The notes beneath the pieces were generated by a model. It was not told the origin of the DNA, did not search any database, and was given only the letters and a program-made list of their open reading frames with translations. From the NCBI GenBank assembly GCA_963082975.1, contig OY720346.1:69183267-69247266 (forward strand): a DNA stretch of 64,000 nt, given 5' to 3'. The stretch is from Labia minor. Taxonomy: Eukaryota > Arthropoda > Insecta > Dermaptera > Spongiphoridae. The translations under genes and the position numbers were made by a program. The first letter of the stretch is position 1. Each line of letters starts with the position of its first letter. Shown here in pieces: positions 45,809 through 57,730 of this stretch.

Positions 45809-46003
45809 ATAAGTTGACCTGTGGCCATGTCCGAACCGACCGACGGTTTGAAGTAAATTAATTTCCAGCTACAGAAACAATTTCAAATAATTTTAATATA
45901 TCTATTAATGTAATAAAAAACAGATATGGATAGAACATAAATATTTTTAATTTTATTTTATTTATAATATATATGTAATCACAGTCTGGTCTTACATATA
46001 TAA
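45809..46003 (+). repeat. Repeat B fragment nested in Helitron-2
   Basis: B start AAGTTGACCTGTGGCCATG to TATATATGTAA, then a short reverse B piece TCACAGTCTGGTCTTACAT. Absent from Helitron-1, so it was inserted in this copy. Confidence 0.75.
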
Positions 46004-46310
46004 CGCCTGTTATCATGCAGTAAAGAGGCTTATCTCATCAAAATTATTATCAAAGGGAATGAAAATTAAAATATATAAAACAATTATTTTGTCTGTTGTA
46101 TTATATGAGTGTGAGACATGGTCTATGATCTTAGGAGATGAGAGTGGATTCAGAGTATTTGAGAATAGGATTCTTCCCAGCATTTATGGGCCAAAGATGA
46201 GGACACCAGGGAATGACGTAAGAAAGATGGAACAGAGGCTCAGGATAAGGACACTTGGAGAAATGTGGTTGTAGCTGCCAAGAACTTTCGAGTAGATAGA
46301 TATAACATAT
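46004..46310 (+). pseudogene. LINE reverse transcriptase C-terminus inside Helitron-2
   Basis: The 71 residue frame (46059-46274) reads IKIYKTIILSVVLYECETWS then ESGFRVFENRILPSIYGPK. A deletion follows, then a shifted RIRTLGEMWL. It matches 1592-2080 in Helitron-1 at DNA level, including CGCCTGTTATC at its left. Deleted between GPK and the end motif. A captured fragment, not a working gene. Confidence 0.8.
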
Positions 46311-46703
46311 TCAATAAAAATATATATAATTAATTTACTGATTAAATTAAAATATCTTTTAAATAATCACACAATAAGAAATGAATGTTTTATGTTATAC
46401 ATTGATTGAAACAAAATGGATGAAAACCTTTTACTACTTTCAACCAAATACTATGTACCACTCGGGGGTACAGGGGGCGGAGCCCCCGTCTAGATGTGAA
46501 GAGCGACGAAGGAGCTCTGAGCAGCTAGTATATTATAAATAAAATAAAAATTAAAAATGTTTATATTTATTATTTATGTATCCATATCTGTTTTTTATTA
46601 CATTAATAGATATATTAAAATTATTTGAAATTGTTTACTGTAGCTGGAAATTAATTTATTTCAAACTGCCGGTCGGTTTTGCGCCTGGCCCAGGTTAACT
46701 TAT

Positions 46704-47744
46704 TTTGAGTTATAAATCTATTCGGAATGGGAAACTCTCTTTGAAAAATCTTAATTTCAATTTGTTTTAGAAAAAATTAAAGAGACGATATAAAATATTT
46801 CAAGTCTTGATATTTTGGAATTCCGTCCATATTCCTTCTTACTTTTATATATTTTCGTTGACATTGGGATCGTTCATAATTGTTTAAAATATAATAAAAC
46901 AAAAATGAAAATGGAATTCGAGCACATTTATCAAGAGGCACAAATAATCCTTGAAAGAGCTGCAGGCAAGCCACCCCCACCCCTGATACCCCTAATAGGT
47001 GTATAAAATATAATAGTATTTTTTTATTTATTCAAAAATGTAAAAAAACATATATATATATCAACGTTTAATCAATGATTTAATATTACTAGAATCAAAG
47101 AAATAGCATAAAAATATTTTTTAAAAAATTTAGATTATTTGAAGATAATAAATTTTGTTGGAGGGTTGTTTCATTCGGGCTCCCTGTCCTTTCCATTTCC
47201 AGTGTACTATAATAATTATAGTTCAGTGGCCGATTGTCCAGGACAATATGGATTTATTTCTCCCCTCGACTAGCAAATAGAATCTGCATTCATAAAATTC
47301 CACCACCATTAAATGAATACAAAAAAATTCATGAATGGGAAGTTCAATAATTCTATTTTCCAAATTCTCGTTTGGTGCATAATCGGACACGATAATTAGC
47401 CATTAGGATCATTTTTCTATCCGTTTTATTACTAAATTAATTTCATCCCTAGAATAAATAATCAATTGATTCATCGATTGACAATATTTTCATATATTAT
47501 TATAGATATCTAAATTTATATGTAATTTAGATATGATTCAATTAATACCCCTTCCATCTTTGTAAAGTTTCAAGTTTAATTTGATTCAGCTGCAATGTAA
47601 TTTTCTATATTTTGCATTTAAATAGATTTCTATTTTGATGAAAGTGTTTTCGTTCATCATTTTTTGATTAATTAATAGAAGAGATGGATGGATCTACTGG
47701 GATCACATAAAAATGTAAAATATTATTATTTGTTAAGGAAATTA
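46704..47744. other. Spacer with a complex core at 47160-47480
   Basis: 47160-47480 has mixed composition and no copies; it may be unique regulatory or intronic DNA. Frames at 46777-47006 on both strands overlap each other and show no motif. Confidence 0.4.
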
Positions 47745-48960
47745 GAAATTTTTCAATTTAAACAATAAAGTTTTTAAATACGTTACTTTCATCACGATAG
47801 ATAATTATATATAATTTTAGAATTAAAATATCAGATCGATAAATAAAAATAAAAAAAAATAATTAATTGATATTTAAATTGATTGCAAATGAGTTGTATA
47901 ATTATGAGGAGAATAATAAAAAAAATGGAAAAATGTTTTTATTATTATTTGAAAAATAATCGATAATCGATTTGTAAGCGATCCCCGATCCATGACTTGG
48001 CGCTGACTTTAAATTGGTTTCTTAACTGAATGGATAATAGGTGAGTGAGTCGATGTAATTAGCTAAGAGTGGGGCAGGCCACGAAATGTAAACAACTCAA
48101 GATAAACGACACTTAATTGGATGAAAATTGGATTATGCTAGGAGCCCCCAAAAGTGAAAAAAGTGGACATTGCTAGAATCATTTTAATTTCTTGCCCAGC
48201 CGAGAATCGTCATATTCATTGGAGAAGTCAACATTTGATTAATTAAATTAATTAAAAATATTCGAGAGCAGAATGAGAGAAAATATTTTATTGAAAATCT
48301 GGTGAAAATTCTTTAGAAAATTTGAACGAGGTTATTTTATTTGTAATGTTTTTATTAATTTTTATAAAGCATTTCAAAAACGTTAATCGGATGCAGGATT
48401 TTTTTCTATCAGCAGTTACTATATAAATACAAGTTTCCAATTTTTACTAATAAGAGCTACGTGGGGGAGAGATGAGGTGGCGGAATATTGAGGGCATTTT
48501 GGTTCCCAAATTTTGACGAGTAAAGCAATAAGCATTTAAGTATCCTACGTGGGCTGCTACTTAAATGCTATGACGATGATGATTCTGATAAAAGCTACTT
48601 GGATGGTTAACCTCGGGTAACCAACCAAGTAACTTTATTTCTTTCTTTTCTTCAATAACTGATGAATATGTTTTATTTTTGTTAAATAGAATAAAATAAT
48701 ACACCCTCCTCGTATGAAATCTTCCTCACAACTGTCGATCTCCAGTGACCGCACCTGTAATATTAAGATCCCCCTCCCCATTTCCCACCTGCGCCATCTA
48801 TGCCTCCCCTTTCTCTCCCCCTTTCTTTCTAATCCACAACTTCAGCGAGAGTCGGAGTGGGATGAGTGGGGAGAAATAATGTTACGGACTGGTTAATATG
48901 TTCTTTAGATAAAATAACATTTTTCTCAACACTGATGATCTCCAATGACCCGAATTTTCT
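47745..48960. repeat. Block D, copy 3 (uninterrupted)
   Basis: The fullest D copy: it contains the site that is occupied by repeat C in copy 2, the CCATGACTTGGCGCTGAC mark near 47992, GGATGGTTAACCTCGGGTAA near 48600 and the C-rich tail with CTTCCTCACAACTGTCGATC. No gene. Confidence 0.8.
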
Positions 48961-49019
48961 CACTCCCTTTCACCTTCCACTCCGATTTTTCCAAATTATG
49001 TATTACTTAAAATAATTAA

Positions 49020-50294
49020 GGTAAAAGTACCAGTGCTGGATCATGTTAAGAGAGAAATAATCATTAAAAAAACCCTATTATTCTGTAATAAAAGTGAGAA
49101 TAACAACAAAACAAGTGCTAACATATTGTACAACTATTTTTAATTATCACTACAACACAAACATTCGGTTAATTTATATTTAAATATTTTTTTTAAATTT
49201 TTTTCAAAATTTATTTTTTGATCCAGTAATGGACCATCAACCTAAAATGGGTTTAAAATAAATAAATGGAATAAAATTCACTAAGGATTGGTTTTATTAA
49301 TATTTATTATAATTTCTTATAATTTTTTTATAATTTATTTTAATTATTCTTTATATTTACAGTTTGTTTCTATATATTTACAATTCTTATCCATCGGTTT
49401 TTAAACAAGAAAGTAGGTCAGTTAATGCAATCGAAAAGAGAAAGATAATGACATTAATATAATTTAACAAATATATTAGAAATTTTAGTAATATTAATTT
49501 ATTATACTTATAATTATTCATACTAATATATTAATAAATATATTTTATTAAATTTATTATTATCAGTAATAAGATGTTTAAATATAATAAATTGTTGTTG
49601 ATTTTTAATTTCATAAAATAAAATTATAAATTTAATAATTTTTATAAATTGGGAATTAACCTATTTACACAATTTATTATCAGCATAAAATTTAGTTATC
49701 TAAAGGAATCTGATGAAAATATAATTTAAGTTGTAAAGATTCAGTGATTAGCCATGTTTATCTCAGTAATTGGACACGTGGTCCACTACTGAGTAGAATT
49801 GTTCTAGACACCTAAAACAAACAAATTTAGAATACATCACATTTATTTTAATAAAAAAAAACGATTTTGGTAAAAAAAAATTTTAATCGTCATTTACTGA
49901 AATGACCTTAATAATTTATAATCATCACATAAATTAAATATTTCAAACTGATTACTATAATTTGTAGTATCAACTAGTGAATTTAATTTTTGGATTATAA
50001 TTATTATTAAATAAAACTTAATAGATTGAAAATAAAGTGAAGCATATCCTTAAAGTTTTGCATAAGAAACGAACCTTAAAATGCAAGAACGCTTGCCTCG
50101 TGTTTTAAAAAATTCATAATTATAATATAAAAGCAGAGATTGGTCTCTGTTTCATTGTTAAGCAATCCGAAACAGGATCTTCTTGATATTTATCGATAAC
50201 TCAAGTTTAATTTGAAATTAAAAAGCTTATTTTGATCAAAAATCTATCAAATGGTCCATTACTGATACAGTGGCCCACGACTGGTACATTTACC
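49020..50294. mobile_element. TTAA-type element E, copy 2
   Basis: Left TTAA/GGTAAAAGTACCAGTG; right end in reverse GGTAAATGTACCAGTCG before TTAT. The first 350 bp match copy 1 closely; the middle has diverged. Lies between D copies 3 and 4. No transposase. Confidence 0.6.
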
Positions 50295-50319
50295 TTATAA
50301 GAAAAAATATTTTTTCTGT

Positions 50320-50740
50320 TGATAATTTCTTGCAGGATTTTTTTCCACCAGCAATTGCTCTATAATCCCAAATTTTGACATACAAAGCAATAAGTATTCA
50401 AGTATCTTTAATGGGAGAAGAAACCTAAATAGGATATTTAAATGCTATATGTGACGATCTGATGATGATGATACTAATAAATTTACACGAGGGCAAATTT
50501 CCAAGTAGCTTTATTTCTTTCTTTTCTTTAATAACTGATGAATATGTTTTCTTTTTGTTAAATCGAACAAAATAATACTCTCCTCCTGTGAAATCTTCCT
50601 GACGATCTCCACCCCCAATATTAAAATCCCTCTCCCCAATCTCCACCTGCGCCCTTTATGCCTCATCTTTTTCACTCCCTTTCCATTCCCATCTTGCAAA
50701 TCCAGACCTTTACTTTCCCCTCCTCTGGACGCATTGTTTA
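50320..50740. repeat. Block D, copy 4 (partial)
   Basis: From TTGCAGGATTTTTTTCCACC through AATAACTGATGAATATGTTT to the C-rich tail. Minus frames 50425-50699 are within this repeat and spurious. Confidence 0.75.
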
Positions 50741-51063
50741 ATTCCCAGACTTGAATAGTGAGAACTGATCAAGGTACTTATACATTTTTTTAAAAATAAT
50801 TATGATTATTTAGAAGGGAAATATTTCAATTATATTCCTATCCGTTGCTTATTTCTCTCTCCCTCCACTTACTGCTTTTTTGATTCTGACCCCCTACCTT
50901 CATCCCTTGCCCCTTCAATTTTCAAATACGCTTATCAACTTTTCTCTTTCCAACAACTGATAATTACGCTCTGCAACTGTGAGGATTAAATATTTTTAAA
51001 ATTATTAATTTTTATAAAATATTATATTTTGTCGGAAAATATTTTTAAAATTAGATATGGGGG
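50741..51063. other. Pyrimidine-rich then A+T-rich spacer
   Basis: Nothing recognised; the last eight bases are the target site of the next element. Confidence 0.5.
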
Positions 51064-51240
51064 CACAGGGCCGCCCTAACCACAGGGCTAATTGGGCTAT
51101 AGCCCTAGGGCGCAAGCCTTCTTGGGGAGGCATTTTTTATTAGTTTATATAATTTCACTAACCATTCTGTGTAATTTCTTATGAAAAGGGGCGCAAAATT
51201 TTAGGAGCCCACGGGCGCCGAAAATCTTAGGACGGCCCTG
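51064..51240. mobile_element. Miniature hAT with perfect 8 bp duplication
   Basis: Inverted ends CAGGGCCGCCCTAA and CAGGGCCGTCCTAA, flanked by TATGGGGG (51056-51063 and 51241-51248), with two extra bases at the left. The inside has GGGCGC motifs similar to those at 63758. Confidence 0.88.
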
Positions 51241-51515
51241 TATGGGGGGAGTGTAAAGTGCAATTGTAGAGGAAATGCATCACAATTGAATTGTCATATG
51301 TGTTATGAAAAAGTAGAATTTCTTTATTTTCATTTAATAAGATTTTTATTTTTAGAACAGAAACTTAACTATAAAAGTTGAATATGTTCTAAAGTTCAAT
51401 TTTAATTAATATATTTTGAAATAAATAAAATAATAAAATAATTGTTTTGATGCTAAACTTAATAGTATGGTATTTTAAAATTTCAAAATAATGAAATAAA
51501 ATTTCAAATAATAAT
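51241..51515. other. A+T-rich spacer
   Basis: Nothing recognised. Confidence 0.5.
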
Positions 51516-52566
51516 GATGGGAGATTTGGGACATGGTCCATCTTGGAACACAAGATATGCCTAGTTATTTTAGTTTTTTTACTTTATTTTTTACTTTTAT
51601 TTAACAGAAATATATTGGCTTTAAACTATTTATTATTTAATTGTGTTTACTAAGAGTTATTCATTCTTCTTTAAGGAACAAGGATTAGAAATGAACAAAA
51701 TCAAAAGAATAAGATTTTCTAAATTTGTCACTTTATTTTCCAATAACTTTTTAAGTGAATTTATTTTCTCTTCATTGACAAAAACAATTCCAAGAAAATT
51801 AGAATTAATTTATTTAACCTTTCAATATTTACTTTTCACTGTCCTAAGATGAACCAGTACATCTTGAAACGAGATTACAAGACTACTAATTTTTTTTTTA
51901 TTTGTTATCTAATGAAAGTTAAAAGTTTCAAAAACACTAGGTAATTTTTTGACAATAATTGTTAATAGTACATGGTATTTTGATGAAACACCTTTAGGAT
52001 TTCGATGAAACTTCGCCAGTTGATTCCTTGAATTCTAAAAGACTTTTTCCTTATGGGGTACACTTAGGATTAAAGTTTGACAGATTAGCTGGATATGATC
52101 GTCGAAATGTGTGCAGCGATTAAGTAAAGTTTTATTAACTAATTCACTAATTATTCTCTTATTCACTAATTTTCGGGTTTTTTTTCGGTTCGGTTTGGAT
52201 ATAGAAAAATTATTTAATAAATTAATTTTTTAATTTTTCTATATACAACCCGAACTGAACAACAACCCAGAAAATTAGTGGTGGCCTCTGCTGGTCAAAC
52301 GGATAAAACATAGAGAATATCAATTTATTAAGATTGGATTTATATCCAAACTTTAATCCTTTTTATCTCGAAAACTAGAAGTTTACCCCAGGAAAAAGTT
52401 TTTTAGAATTCATTAAGGAATCAAATGGCGAAGTTTCATCCAATTCCTAAAGGTGACAAGTACCATGTACTATTACCCAATAATTTATTATCATCATAGA
52501 AATAAAAAAAAAATTAGAAAAAAGATGGAAAGTTAAAATGTCCCAAGGTGAACCACTCCATCCCCT
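51516..52566. mobile_element. Possible inverted-repeat element I
   Basis: GATGGGAGATTTGGGACATG at the left and, in reverse at the right, GGGGATGGAGTGGTTCACC with CTTGGGACATT are related but not aligned end to end. Nested palindromes fill the core. No transposase; the 69 codon frame 51643-51852 looks like chance. Confidence 0.4.
51964..52474. repeat. Palindrome within a palindrome
   Basis: Outer arms 51964-52079 and 52347-52474 (about 120 bp) share AATAGTACATGGTA, GGCGAAGTTTCATC (reverse) and AGAATTCAAGGAATC-like marks. Inner arms 52164-52212 and 52230-52280 (about 50 bp) share CACTAATTTTC and TATAGAAAAATTA. Confidence 0.8.
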
Positions 52567-53458
52567 AATAAAAAAAATGAATTTAAAATTATCTTTAATG
52601 TCAAATATTGTATGAACAAATATTAATTATTTATTTCCTGTCATACTGAACTATTTAATTATAATTTTAATATTTCCATTTATTTATTTTTTTTTAGGGG
52701 AGATAGAAATAAATGTTTTCCCTTTCTCTTTCCCTCCGCCCTTCTATTTAGTGAATGGATTGAATGGCTGGCAAATACGTAAGCACGCTCCGGTGGAATA
52801 TCGTTTTCGTTTTCGTTTTCGTTTCCATTTAATGGTTATGTAGATATTAAAGGGGTCGTTTGGCCTGTCCAGTTTCGCTTTCGGTTGCCCCAACCAAGTA
52901 TTGGGAAAGAGATAAAGCATATTCTTAGCGATGCAAGAAACGAGAACAGGAACATTTGCAAAGAAAGAAGAAATGGAATGTCGACCAAGAAAACGCTTAG
53001 CCACGAAAACATCCCAACCCTCCGCCCGCCACCCCTATCCCTACCCATAGCCACTGCCACAACCACATCGCCTCCCACAACTTCTGTCATACATCACTCG
53101 GTAAAAGAACCTTTTGTTCCTCGATAAGAAATGGCGAATATAAATTGTAGAAAATTACTCGAGCAGAAGAGAGAAACAACCCGAATCTCAGCCACAACAC
53201 AGCACAAATTGTTAATTATTTTTTAGAGTTCTTCCCCTTCTCCTTCACCAAAAATAAGATTCATTATTATATAAGATAGAAGAAGAAAATTTTAATAGTG
53301 AATTTTTTTTTATGAATGAATGAAGGAACAACGTTGTTCCAATCCAGTCCAATAAAAAACATTCAACTTTTATTTAAAATAAAAAGATAAATGCGAAAAT
53401 ATTTTGGAAAAATCCAAAATAAAAAAGCATTTAAATAAAATGTATATTTAATTTTATA
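52567..53458. other. Non-repetitive stretch; (CGTTTT)n 52801-52828
   Basis: 52840-53130 is richer in G+C and has overlapping frames on both strands (80, 84 and 86 codons). None shows a domain or splice pattern, and I cannot choose one. It may be unique host DNA. Confidence 0.4.
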
Positions 53459-53968
53459 TTTACCGAACGACGAGGTATTGTTTTCACACCAAATTTCACA
53501 TGTGGAGATTTTTACATATCACCGTCCGTCTGTCCATCTGTCTATCCGTATAGACGTGTACAGCTTGAACGACTGAACAGATTTTGATAAAATTTGGTAT
53601 ATTTACTTAATGCGTCAGTATGATGAATTGATCAATTTTTGGTGTATAAGCGTAGAATTAGCGATCGACGATAGGAAGGGAAGGGTTATTTTCACACCAA
53701 ATTTCACATGAGGAGATTCATGCACTTTGTATAGGTTTTATCCTCGGGAAAAATCATCTTCATTAGTTTTTTCTTAATTTAAAATTATATCACGTCGCCC
53801 AGCCCTTCATGACGGCACAGCCAACGCCCCCTTATATATTATAAATAAAATCAAATTAAAAATATTTATGTTATATCATATCTGTTTTTTATTGGATTAA
53901 TAGATACATTTAAATTATTTGAAATTTTTTCTTCACCTGGAAATTAATTTATTTCAACTAACTTAATG
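53459..53968 (-). repeat. Repeat B in reverse, degraded
   Basis: TACCGAACGACG at the left, several internal deletions, both CRE sites mutated (ATCACGTCG, TGACGGCA near 53790-53817). Ends facing the next copy. Confidence 0.8.
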
Positions 53969-53969
53969 C

Positions 53970-54394
53970 ACTTAAGTTAATCTGTGGCCAGGCACAGAAC
54001 CCACCCTCGGGTTGAAATAAATTAATTTCCAGCTACAGAAACAATTTCAAATAATTTTAATATATCTATTAATGTAATAAAAAACAGATATAAATATAAC
54101 ATAAATATTTTTATTTTTATTTTATTTATAATAGATAAGGAGCCGCTTATACACCAAAAGTTGATCAATTCATCATACTGATGCATTAAGTAAAGATACC
54201 ATATTTAATCAAAATCCGTTGAATCGTTCAAGGTGTTCACATCTATACGGACGGACGGACAGACATCATGCTAAAAAAATACATTTTTTCTGTTAAGAAA
54301 ATGCATGATACGTGGAGATATGTAAAAATCTCCACATGTGAAATTTGGTGTGAAAACAATACCTCCCTTACTATCATCAGTCGGTAAAAATTTA
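53970..54394 (+). repeat. Repeat B, forward, internally deleted
   Basis: Start TTAAGTTAATCTGTGGCCAG, then jumps from TTTATAATA to ACACCAAAAGTTGATCAATT, skipping the CRE part. Ends CAGTCGGTAAAAATTTA. Head-to-head with the previous copy. Confidence 0.8.
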
Positions 54395-54654
54395 CAGATA
54401 GAGGGAAAACTTTTTTATATCACTAAATATACATAGATATTATTTAGATATTTTTAATGTATCTAATAACTAATAACATACAAATTTCTAATATTAATTG
54501 AATCAATGACTGCTCAAAAGTATTTGATAAATTTTTGTATATAAAAGATTATTTGTTATTTTTCTTATCCATTAATTAAAATATAAATATAAATTTTTAA
54601 ATTATATTAAATGAATTATCTTGTAACATGTTTAATGGAATATTTTTTTCAGGA

Positions 54655-55170
54655 TGCTTAATTGTAAGGGTGGGGGAAGGGGCTCAGTTGATCCTTTTAG
54701 TTTGGTTCGAAATCGCTTTCCCTTTGATTTAAGGTCAAGCTTCGGCAAGTCAAAGACACTAACAGGATAGATTGGGACAAGAGATTGTCTCCCTCCTCTC
54801 CCCTCCCTCTCCCCCCTCTTGTGCCACTCTTTAATGACATAACTTGGTGGCTATTTGGAGGCATGACCCTTTGGGCTTGTGCTAATGGGGCCCAGTTTGG
54901 CTGCCGCTCGTTGCTCATTAGGAAGCTTCTAGGCGCCTTGTGACTTTTTCCACGAGAAAGCGAAGCCACTGGGTAACGAGGGATGCAAAAGGCTGGGGGG
55001 AGGGGGGTGTGAAAGGGGTTGCTATGCCGGACCTGATCCAATTGTGCTCTCGGCCAAAGCTGCTTGGCACTTATCGATTTGCAACTAGGCTTGTTTTTAA
55101 AATCAAATTTAGAAAAATAGAAGTTAGGAGGGAGAGGGGGAGGGGAGGAGAACAAAGGGAGGTGTGAGGG
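54655..55170. other. GC-rich island
   Basis: About 515 bp of much higher G+C than anything nearby, with purine runs at both edges. The minus strand has a 152 codon frame (54697-55155) and the plus strand an overlapping 75 codon frame. The long one is proline, serine and arginine rich with no recognisable domain, so composition alone may keep it open. No copies in the window. Confidence 0.5.
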
Positions 55171-55579
55171 GGAATAAAAAGAATTTCCTTCAAAAATATT
55201 TAAACATACGATTGAATATAAGTCTAGGAAATCATTAAGAAATTGATTTTATAAAAATCATATTCAAAATAATAATAATAATAAAATTTAAGAACATAAT
55301 TTGTATTAAATAGTAAATCCAAGGAAATAATTTCTGAATTTATTCTTCATGTTCATTCAAATATCTGGGCAATTATTATTTTGTTTAGACACTCAATTTC
55401 TAATTTATAAATTACGAATAATCTACAAATCCATATATAATAGTATAATATGAATAAATCAAAATTTAAAATTTTTTAGGTTAACTAAACTTGCGAGGGG
55501 TGATTTAATCATTATATTATAATTTTTAAAAAAAAATTTATATTAAAAAAAAGAACTTGAATATTGAACTATTTGAAAA
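55171..55579. other. A+T-rich spacer
   Basis: Nothing recognised. Confidence 0.5.
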
Positions 55580-56226
55580 AATCTGGTGTGTCTCCACTCG
55601 ACTATCTTGCAAATTTGAATTTTATTAATTAACATATATTATATTTAAATTAAATTTAATTAATTAAAAATTATAAATTAAGTAATATATAATTGAATTG
55701 GATTAATTAATTAATTTTAAATTTTAAATTTACAGTATAGTATTGTTATTCAGTTAAATTAATTAATTAACTTATATTAAATTTAAATATAAAACCTTAC
55801 CTTCATTTTTAAGTTAAAATTTAAAAATTTAAAAAATTAATTCCAATACTCTTTCAGCGATTCAATCAAACAGAAATTCAATATACTTATAGCAGTTTTA
55901 TACAATTTTTAATGATGTGAAAAACTATCAAACATATATCTTTATTTTTACAGTCACTTTAGAGGATAAAAAATGAAAACGTGGTAGGTAATAATGGTTC
56001 TCTTACGATTGAGCTACATTTCTCAAAAGTTGATAGAAAACTACGAATTTTGAGTAATGCCCGTGTACCAAATTTCATGATTCTTGCTCTAACCGTTTTT
56101 GCGTAATCTTTTCTACATACACAGACACAAACACACAGACATTTTTCTCAACCTGAGTGAAAATGACTCAGGGACCTTCAAAACGTATAAAAACATTAAA
56201 ATCTGGACATCGGAAATTTTCGTGAT
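55580..56226 (-). repeat. Repeat C, copy 5, in reverse
   Basis: Starts CTGGTGTGTCTCCACTCGAC and ends with the complement of the AGATTTTGATG region near 56226. The CACGTGACG segment is deleted and A/T runs have expanded (55660-55840). Confidence 0.82.
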
Positions 56227-56967
56227 AGTAAAAAAGTAACAATCTACAATCTTTAATAAATGAAGATTTTTTTCTCTTCAAAATATCTCATATTTAAAAA
56301 TTTTGCAAAATCAGGTATTTGAAATTAATTTGTTTAATTGTTTTTTTTTCCTTTTTGTTAACATTATAATATAACAGATAATTGAACAACTTTTTTCTTT
56401 CTTTCTCCCCTAATAAATTAAATATTAAAAAACAGCAACTCTTTATTATACACATAATTATAAAAATTAATAAAATCTCAAAAAGAGGGAGAAGAATACA
56501 GAAGAAAGTTTATTCAATTTAATTATTTCGTTAATCTATTTAAAAGGTGAATAATTTTTGAAGCTTCTTTGATGTTGATTGGAATGTCTTTTTTAAACAT
56601 CTTTCTTGATATCTCATGATGAGATATTAATATAATAAAAAACAAAATGATTTAAATTTTTTTCGGTCCTTAAAATAATTAAATTAGGTATGCCTGTGTT
56701 TTTTTTTATGTCACTGTATTAAAATCTTGTAGTTGTTTGTTTGTTGGGGTTTTTGTCAGCTTATGATTTAGGATTTCATTGGGGGGAGGTAAAAAAAAAA
56801 AGAAAAAAATGAATCTATCTATTCCCACAGTTACTCTCTTGTTTTTCTCCCCCTCTCCCTCTTTTACTATATAAATGCGTCTCTATAAAAAGAAGAATCC
56901 ATTTGTTAATTAAATAATTTATTGTGTTTGGATGGGTGGTGTGTTATGTTTTTTTTTTTTGTGACAG
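56227..56967. other. A+T-rich spacer ending in a polypyrimidine tract
   Basis: 56700-56960 has T-rich tracts; the last (56949-56960) precedes GTGACAG and could be a splice acceptor. Confidence 0.4.
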
Positions 56968-57201
56968 GTGAAAATCACAACTAAAAGCAAAAGTTCGAGT
57001 GAGAAGTGGGTGGTCGAAATAAAAGTATATTTGAGTATTATCGCGATTCAGCTGCTGGCAATGACCGGTGCGGTCATGGTCAATGCTTTTTTTTTATTAA
57101 TCCCCCCATCCCTGGACACGATCGATTTTTATTATACATATACTACTAGAAACCTCTTGGGGGTGACCTATCACATTTATGATCAGACTTTCTTTTCATA
57201 A
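56968..57201 (+). CDS. Candidate host exon or chance frame (77 codons)
   Basis: A polypyrimidine tract and GTGACAG lead directly into an open frame: VKITTKSKSSSEKWVVEIKV, then a hydrophobic run LSIIAIQLLAMTGAVMVNAF (possible membrane segment), then LDTIDFYYTYTTRNLLGV to a stop at 57199. G+C is higher than in the flanks. No start is needed if it is a terminal exon. No family recognised, and a T run (57088-57096) inside the frame argues for caution. Confidence 0.28.
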   Translation: MKITTKSKSSSEKWVVEIKVYLSIIAIQLLAMTGAVMVNAFFLLIPPSLDTIDFYYTYTTRNLLGVTYHIYDQTFFS

Positions 57202-57730
57202 AACACGAGTGAAAAATACAACATTTGTTTTTTTTTATTTTTTTATTTTTTTTTTGTTTATTAATAATAATAAATAATAAATCTCTACAAGACTGAAAAG
57301 AGGATTGGGGGGGGACATACCACAGACAATATATATAATATTTATATTATTTTTTGTTTTTTTTTAAATCACTCTTTTTCTCTACCGAAAGAGTAAATTC
57401 ATAAAATAAACATAAAAATTAATTTAATTAAATTATAAATTATTAAAAAAATAATATAAATTTATAAAGAAATAATAAAAAAAAATTTCATTCTCAAAGG
57501 ATTAACCACAAAAAACATTAAATGTATCAACGTATTACTAGAATAATACCATAAGATAACTTGAATTGAAAATTATATATTTAATAAATTTATATATAAA
57601 AAAACTCTTTAAAACTATTATATATTATAATAAACTTAAAAATTAAAAAAGAAAAAAGTTTGACTTTTTATTTTAAAAAACAAAAAAAAAACAAATAATT
57701 ACAATGAATAAAATACCTACATTCAATTAT
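57202..57730. other. A+T-rich spacer
   Basis: Nothing recognised. Confidence 0.5.

Larger units (their letters stand above)
45220..46528 (+). mobile_element. Helitron-2, complete, 1309 bp
   Basis: Starts TCTATATATATAAAGG at 45220 and ends in hairpin remnant, then GCAG and CTAG at 46525-46528. Left base A and right base T frame it without a target duplication, as Helitrons do. The uninterrupted site reads GCATATATATTATAAATAAA at 39610-39629 on B. A (TATG) run follows the 5' end (45243-45276). The interior holds a B fragment and a LINE fragment. No Rep/helicase gene: non-autonomous. Confidence 0.9.
45010..46703 (-). repeat. Repeat B in reverse, split by Helitron-2
   Basis: 45010-45219 and 46529-46703 are two halves of one reverse B arm, interrupted cleanly after GCATA. 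With one CRE site lost, only TGACGTCA at 45195-45202 remains. Confidence 0.85.

Noticed and set aside
52744-53127. Overlapping 80-86 codon frames on both strands
   Set aside because: They cover the same bases in opposite directions and none has a motif; no basis to choose one.
54697-55155. 152 codon frame as a gene
   Set aside because: High G+C removes stop codons; residues are low-complexity and no motif is visible. Kept as an island, not as a gene.
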